From: Halosimplex carlsbadense 2-9-1
Lineage (GTDB): Archaea; Halobacteriota; Halobacteria; Halobacteriales; Haloarculaceae
Direction: 5' to 3'
NCBI RefSeq assembly: GCF_000337455.1
Contig: NZ_AOIU01000011.1
Location: forward strand, 87,934 to 151,933
DNA length: 64,000 nt
Shown: positions 62,348 through 64,000 of the stretch, piece by piece
Numbering within the stretch: position 1 is the first letter of the stretch
How the letters are laid out: each line of letters starts with the position of its first letter
Made by a program: the position numbers and the translations under genes
Notes under the pieces: model-generated
What the model saw: the letters and a program-made list of their open reading frames with translations, nothing else
What the model was told of the DNA's origin: nothing
Databases searched by the model: none

Positions 62348-62641
62348 TCACTCTCTGTTCCGCTTGACCGGGATGACGACGGTCTGAACGATGTCGCCCT
62401 CTTCGATGTCCAGCGCCTCGCGCTCGGCGTCGGGAATAGAGATCCGGCCGCCCGACTGGACGCGCGTCTTGAAGGTCGCCATCTGACTCATCGCGCCGAG
62501 CTGGTTCATGTCCAGCCCCCCTGCGCCCGCCTGCATCATCCGACCCAGCATCTCCTGTTGGGTCTCCATCGCCTGCTCGCTCATCTCCTGCATCCCACTG
62601 AACATCGGCGGCCACGTCGGACCGTCGTTCTCGTCGGTCAT
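62348..62641 (-). CDS. phaR: AbrB-like PHA regulator PhaR
   Basis: 97 residues. C-terminal AbrB/SpoVT swapped-hairpin domain: VQSGGRISIPDAEREALDIE, VQTVVIPV. N-terminal half is Met/Gln-rich and helical. In Haloferax mediterranei PhaR binds DNA and granules and controls phaRP; same position here supports that. It starts the operon phaR-phaP-phaE-phaC. Tandem repeats just upstream may be its operator. Confidence 0.9.
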   Translation of the reverse strand: MTDENDGPTWPPMFSGMQEMSEQAMETQQEMLGRMMQAGAGGLDMNQLGAMSQMATFKTRVQSGGRISIPDAEREALDIEEGDIVQTVVIPVKRNRE

Positions 62642-62667
62642 CGGTCAACGATACGTACACCCCTCAG

Positions 62668-62676
62668 TTACATAAG
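62668..62676 (-). promoter_or_regulatory. phaR: TATA box of the phaR operon
   Basis: CTTATGTAA on the minus strand, about 31 nt before the ATG at 62641. Confidence 0.55.
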
Positions 62677-62687
62677 GATTGCGCTCA

Positions 62688-62717
62688 ATACCATTTCATA
62701 CCATTCGATACCATTCG
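62688..62717. promoter_or_regulatory. Three tandem 10-bp repeats, candidate PhaR operator
   Basis: ATACCATTTC, ATACCATTCG, ATACCATTCG run head to tail directly behind the phaR TATA box, on the upstream side. One turn of helix per copy suits cooperative binding. Autoregulation by PhaR is inference. Confidence 0.55.
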
Positions 62718-62978
62718 ATGGATCAACCCCTCGAACCGGACGGGTCCGGTGGCGTCGAACCGGTCGGAGCGGGCGTCGACCGACCGACGGCCGAACCGGG
62801 TGGGACGAGCAAGGGTGGCGGGTGGGTGCGGTAGCCCGCGGTTATCGACCGGGCGGTGACTGGCCGGATGACCTCGGTTTCGGTCGCCGCGAAATCCGCC
62901 GCGAGTAAGCGACGCGTATGCGCCGTAGCGGGCCGAGAAGCCGCTTCTGTCGCGATATCGCCAGCTCGGTACCACTAC

Positions 62979-62987
62979 GTTTTAATA
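62979..62987 (+). promoter_or_regulatory. phaJ: TATA box of phaJ
   Basis: GTTTTAATA about 30 nt before the phaJ ATG at 63013; the most AT-rich element of the 371-bp divergent region. The rest of 62718-62978 shows nothing recognised. Confidence 0.55.
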
Positions 62988-63012
62988 GCATCAAACCCAA
63001 ACGCGGGTATCG

Positions 63013-63627
63013 ATGAGTTCTGAACCGCACCGAAACGCGCTGCTTGACACGTGGGCCGAGACGTCCTCGCACATGTTCAACAGCGTGGTCGCGGCCAACC
63101 GGGCGGCGTTCGCGGCCTTCGGGGTCACACCGTCGGGCGACGACGAGGGGATCGAGGCCGTCGACCGCATCGAGGCCGACGAGGACCTGCCCGAGTGGCA
63201 CGTCGAGCTGACGGAACACGACCGCGACCGGCTGGGCGTCGGCGACCGCGTCGAGTTCACCAAGACCATCTCCGACCGCGACGTGCAGTCGTTCGCGGCC
63301 GCCAGCGGCGACACCAACCCGCTCCACCTGGACGACGAGTTCGCGAGCAAGACCCGCTTCCGGGGCCGCATCGCCCACGGGACACTCGTCGGCGGCCTCA
63401 TCTCCGCCGGCCTCGCGCGCCTGCCCGGGCTCACGATCTACCTCTCGCAGGATCTGGAGTTCCACAATCCCGTCCGCCTGGGCGACCGCCTGACCGCGGT
63501 CTGCGAGATCGTCGAGGACCTGGGCGACGACCAGTACCGCCTGACCACCCGCGTCGTCGACGACGGCGAGACCATCATCGACGGCGAAGCCGTCGTCCTC
63601 GTCGACGAACTGCCCGACGACGAGTAA
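63013..63627 (+). CDS. phaJ: (R)-specific enoyl-CoA hydratase (MaoC/PhaJ type)
   Basis: 204 residues. Hot-dog hydratase with catalytic D-x4-H in ASGDTNPLHLDD and RIAHGTLVGGL. Makes (R)-3-hydroxyacyl-CoA from enoyl-CoA for PhaEC. The N-terminal 45 residues (WAETSSHMFNSVVAANRAAF) look like a phasin-type helix and may target the granule; this is inference. Divergent from phaR. Confidence 0.87.
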   Translation: MSSEPHRNALLDTWAETSSHMFNSVVAANRAAFAAFGVTPSGDDEGIEAVDRIEADEDLPEWHVELTEHDRDRLGVGDRVEFTKTISDRDVQSFAAASGDTNPLHLDDEFASKTRFRGRIAHGTLVGGLISAGLARLPGLTIYLSQDLEFHNPVRLGDRLTAVCEIVEDLGDDQYRLTTRVVDDGETIIDGEAVVLVDELPDDE

Positions 63628-63675
63628 ACCGCGACCCGTCCGCCTTCTTCTCTCTCTCCGCCGCCCTCGCAGTCG

Positions 63676-64000
63676 CTACTCCCCATCCGCCGCCTCTCGC
63701 CGGTAGACGCCCTCCGTTTCGAGCCGAGCGCGCTCGCGGACCACCGACGGCGTCCGGCAGATCCCGGGTGCGCCGGTCACCTGCGGGACGGTGCAGTTGT
63801 TGCAGCTCTCGCAGAGCGCCCGCACGCCGTGGCGCTCGTCGCCCGTCCTAAGCAACCGCGCGCCGAGCCGCGGCTCGGCGTAGAACGGCCGCCCCATCCC
63901 CACCAGATCGCAGGCCGGTTCGCCGTCCGCACCGCCGCCGAGCAGGGCCGCACACGTCTCCCGCTCGCGGATCCCGCCTTCACAGAGGACGGGCACGTCG
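63676..64000 (-). CDS. Old-yellow-enzyme-like NAD(P)H:flavin oxidoreductase, C-terminal part
   Basis: The gene runs off the right edge; the C-terminal 107 residues are seen. CEGGIRERET and CDLVGMGRPFYAEP end the TIM barrel; CESCNNC with a further Cys after GAPGI fits a 4Fe-4S site as in 2,4-dienoyl-CoA reductase and trimethylamine dehydrogenase. It stops soon after the cluster, so the large NADPH-binding part of those enzymes is absent. Confidence 0.8.
   Translation of the reverse strand, partial: DVPVLCEGGIRERETCAALLGGGADGEPACDLVGMGRPFYAEPRLGARLLRTGDERHGVRALCESCNNCTVPQVTGAPGICRTPSVVRERARLETEGVYRREAADGE

Overview
The window is chromosomal DNA of an extremely halophilic archaeon (class Halobacteria). 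Evidence: about 70% G+C with strong G/C third-position bias; very acidic proteins; TATA-like boxes (TTTAGG, TTTTAATA, TTTATTG) about 27-31 nt before many start codons, which fits leaderless transcripts; Tat signal peptides with haloarchaeal lipoboxes and PGF-CTERM-like tails; and archaeal markers (NMD3, Trm5/TYW2-family enzyme, coenzyme F420 genes, class I HMG-CoA reductase, class III PHA synthase with PhaR/PhaP). The combination of PHA synthesis and nitrate assimilation is found in several haloarchaeal families; I cannot name the genus. No rRNA, tRNA, intact transposase or CRISPR array was seen. Layout, positions 1-15,500: two SLC41/MgtE-type membrane genes; a compound hairpin repeat next to a 9-bp tandem array (938-1307); F420 genes (mer-like, cofE); an inositol-monophosphatase-family phosphatase; a metallophosphoesterase; a Nudix-eIF2B-like fusion; MBL hydrolase; rhodanese; two tandem Nudix genes; small haloarchaeal proteins; family-4 uracil-DNA glycosylase; hmgA. 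Positions 15,500-31,500: amidohydrolase, MATE exporter, two paralogous Tat-exported beta-propeller-like surface proteins, aldo/keto reductase, small winged-helix regulator, APH-type kinase, secreted S15-type peptidase, CPBP protease, left-handed beta-helix acyltransferase and a DUF4097 lipoprotein. Positions 31,500-40,000: twin membrane zinc-ribbon proteins, a single-domain KaiC/RAD55-like ATPase with a co-transcribed partner, PHP phosphoesterase, cupin, acyl-CoA dehydrogenase, glutamine amidotransferase, DUF2085 and TM2 membrane proteins, alpha/beta hydrolase. Positions 40,000-47,000, all on the minus strand, form an assimilatory nitrate module: narB (nitrate reductase), narK-mobA (transporter, cofactor nucleotidyltransferase), nirA (nitrite reductase) and a small trailing ORF, with AT-rich promoter regions before narB, narK and nirA. 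Positions 47,000-59,700: a ParA-like protein without P-loop lysine, HIT protein, a low-GC lipoprotein behind a row of hairpins, nmd3, SHOCT protein, Trm5/TYW2-family enzyme, a GIDE-like membrane protein between inverted motifs, GCS2-type glutamate-cysteine ligase, three Tat lipoproteins (two paralogous) and a LOG-like protein. Positions 59,700-64,000: a PHA cluster phaR-phaP-phaE-phaC with divergent phaJ, then a truncated old-yellow-enzyme-like gene. The most unusual structural theme is small palindromic elements: a compound hairpin element and a three-hairpin row between genes, and hairpin inserts translated in frame inside three enzymes (nirA, the Trm5/TYW2 gene and the LOG-like gene).
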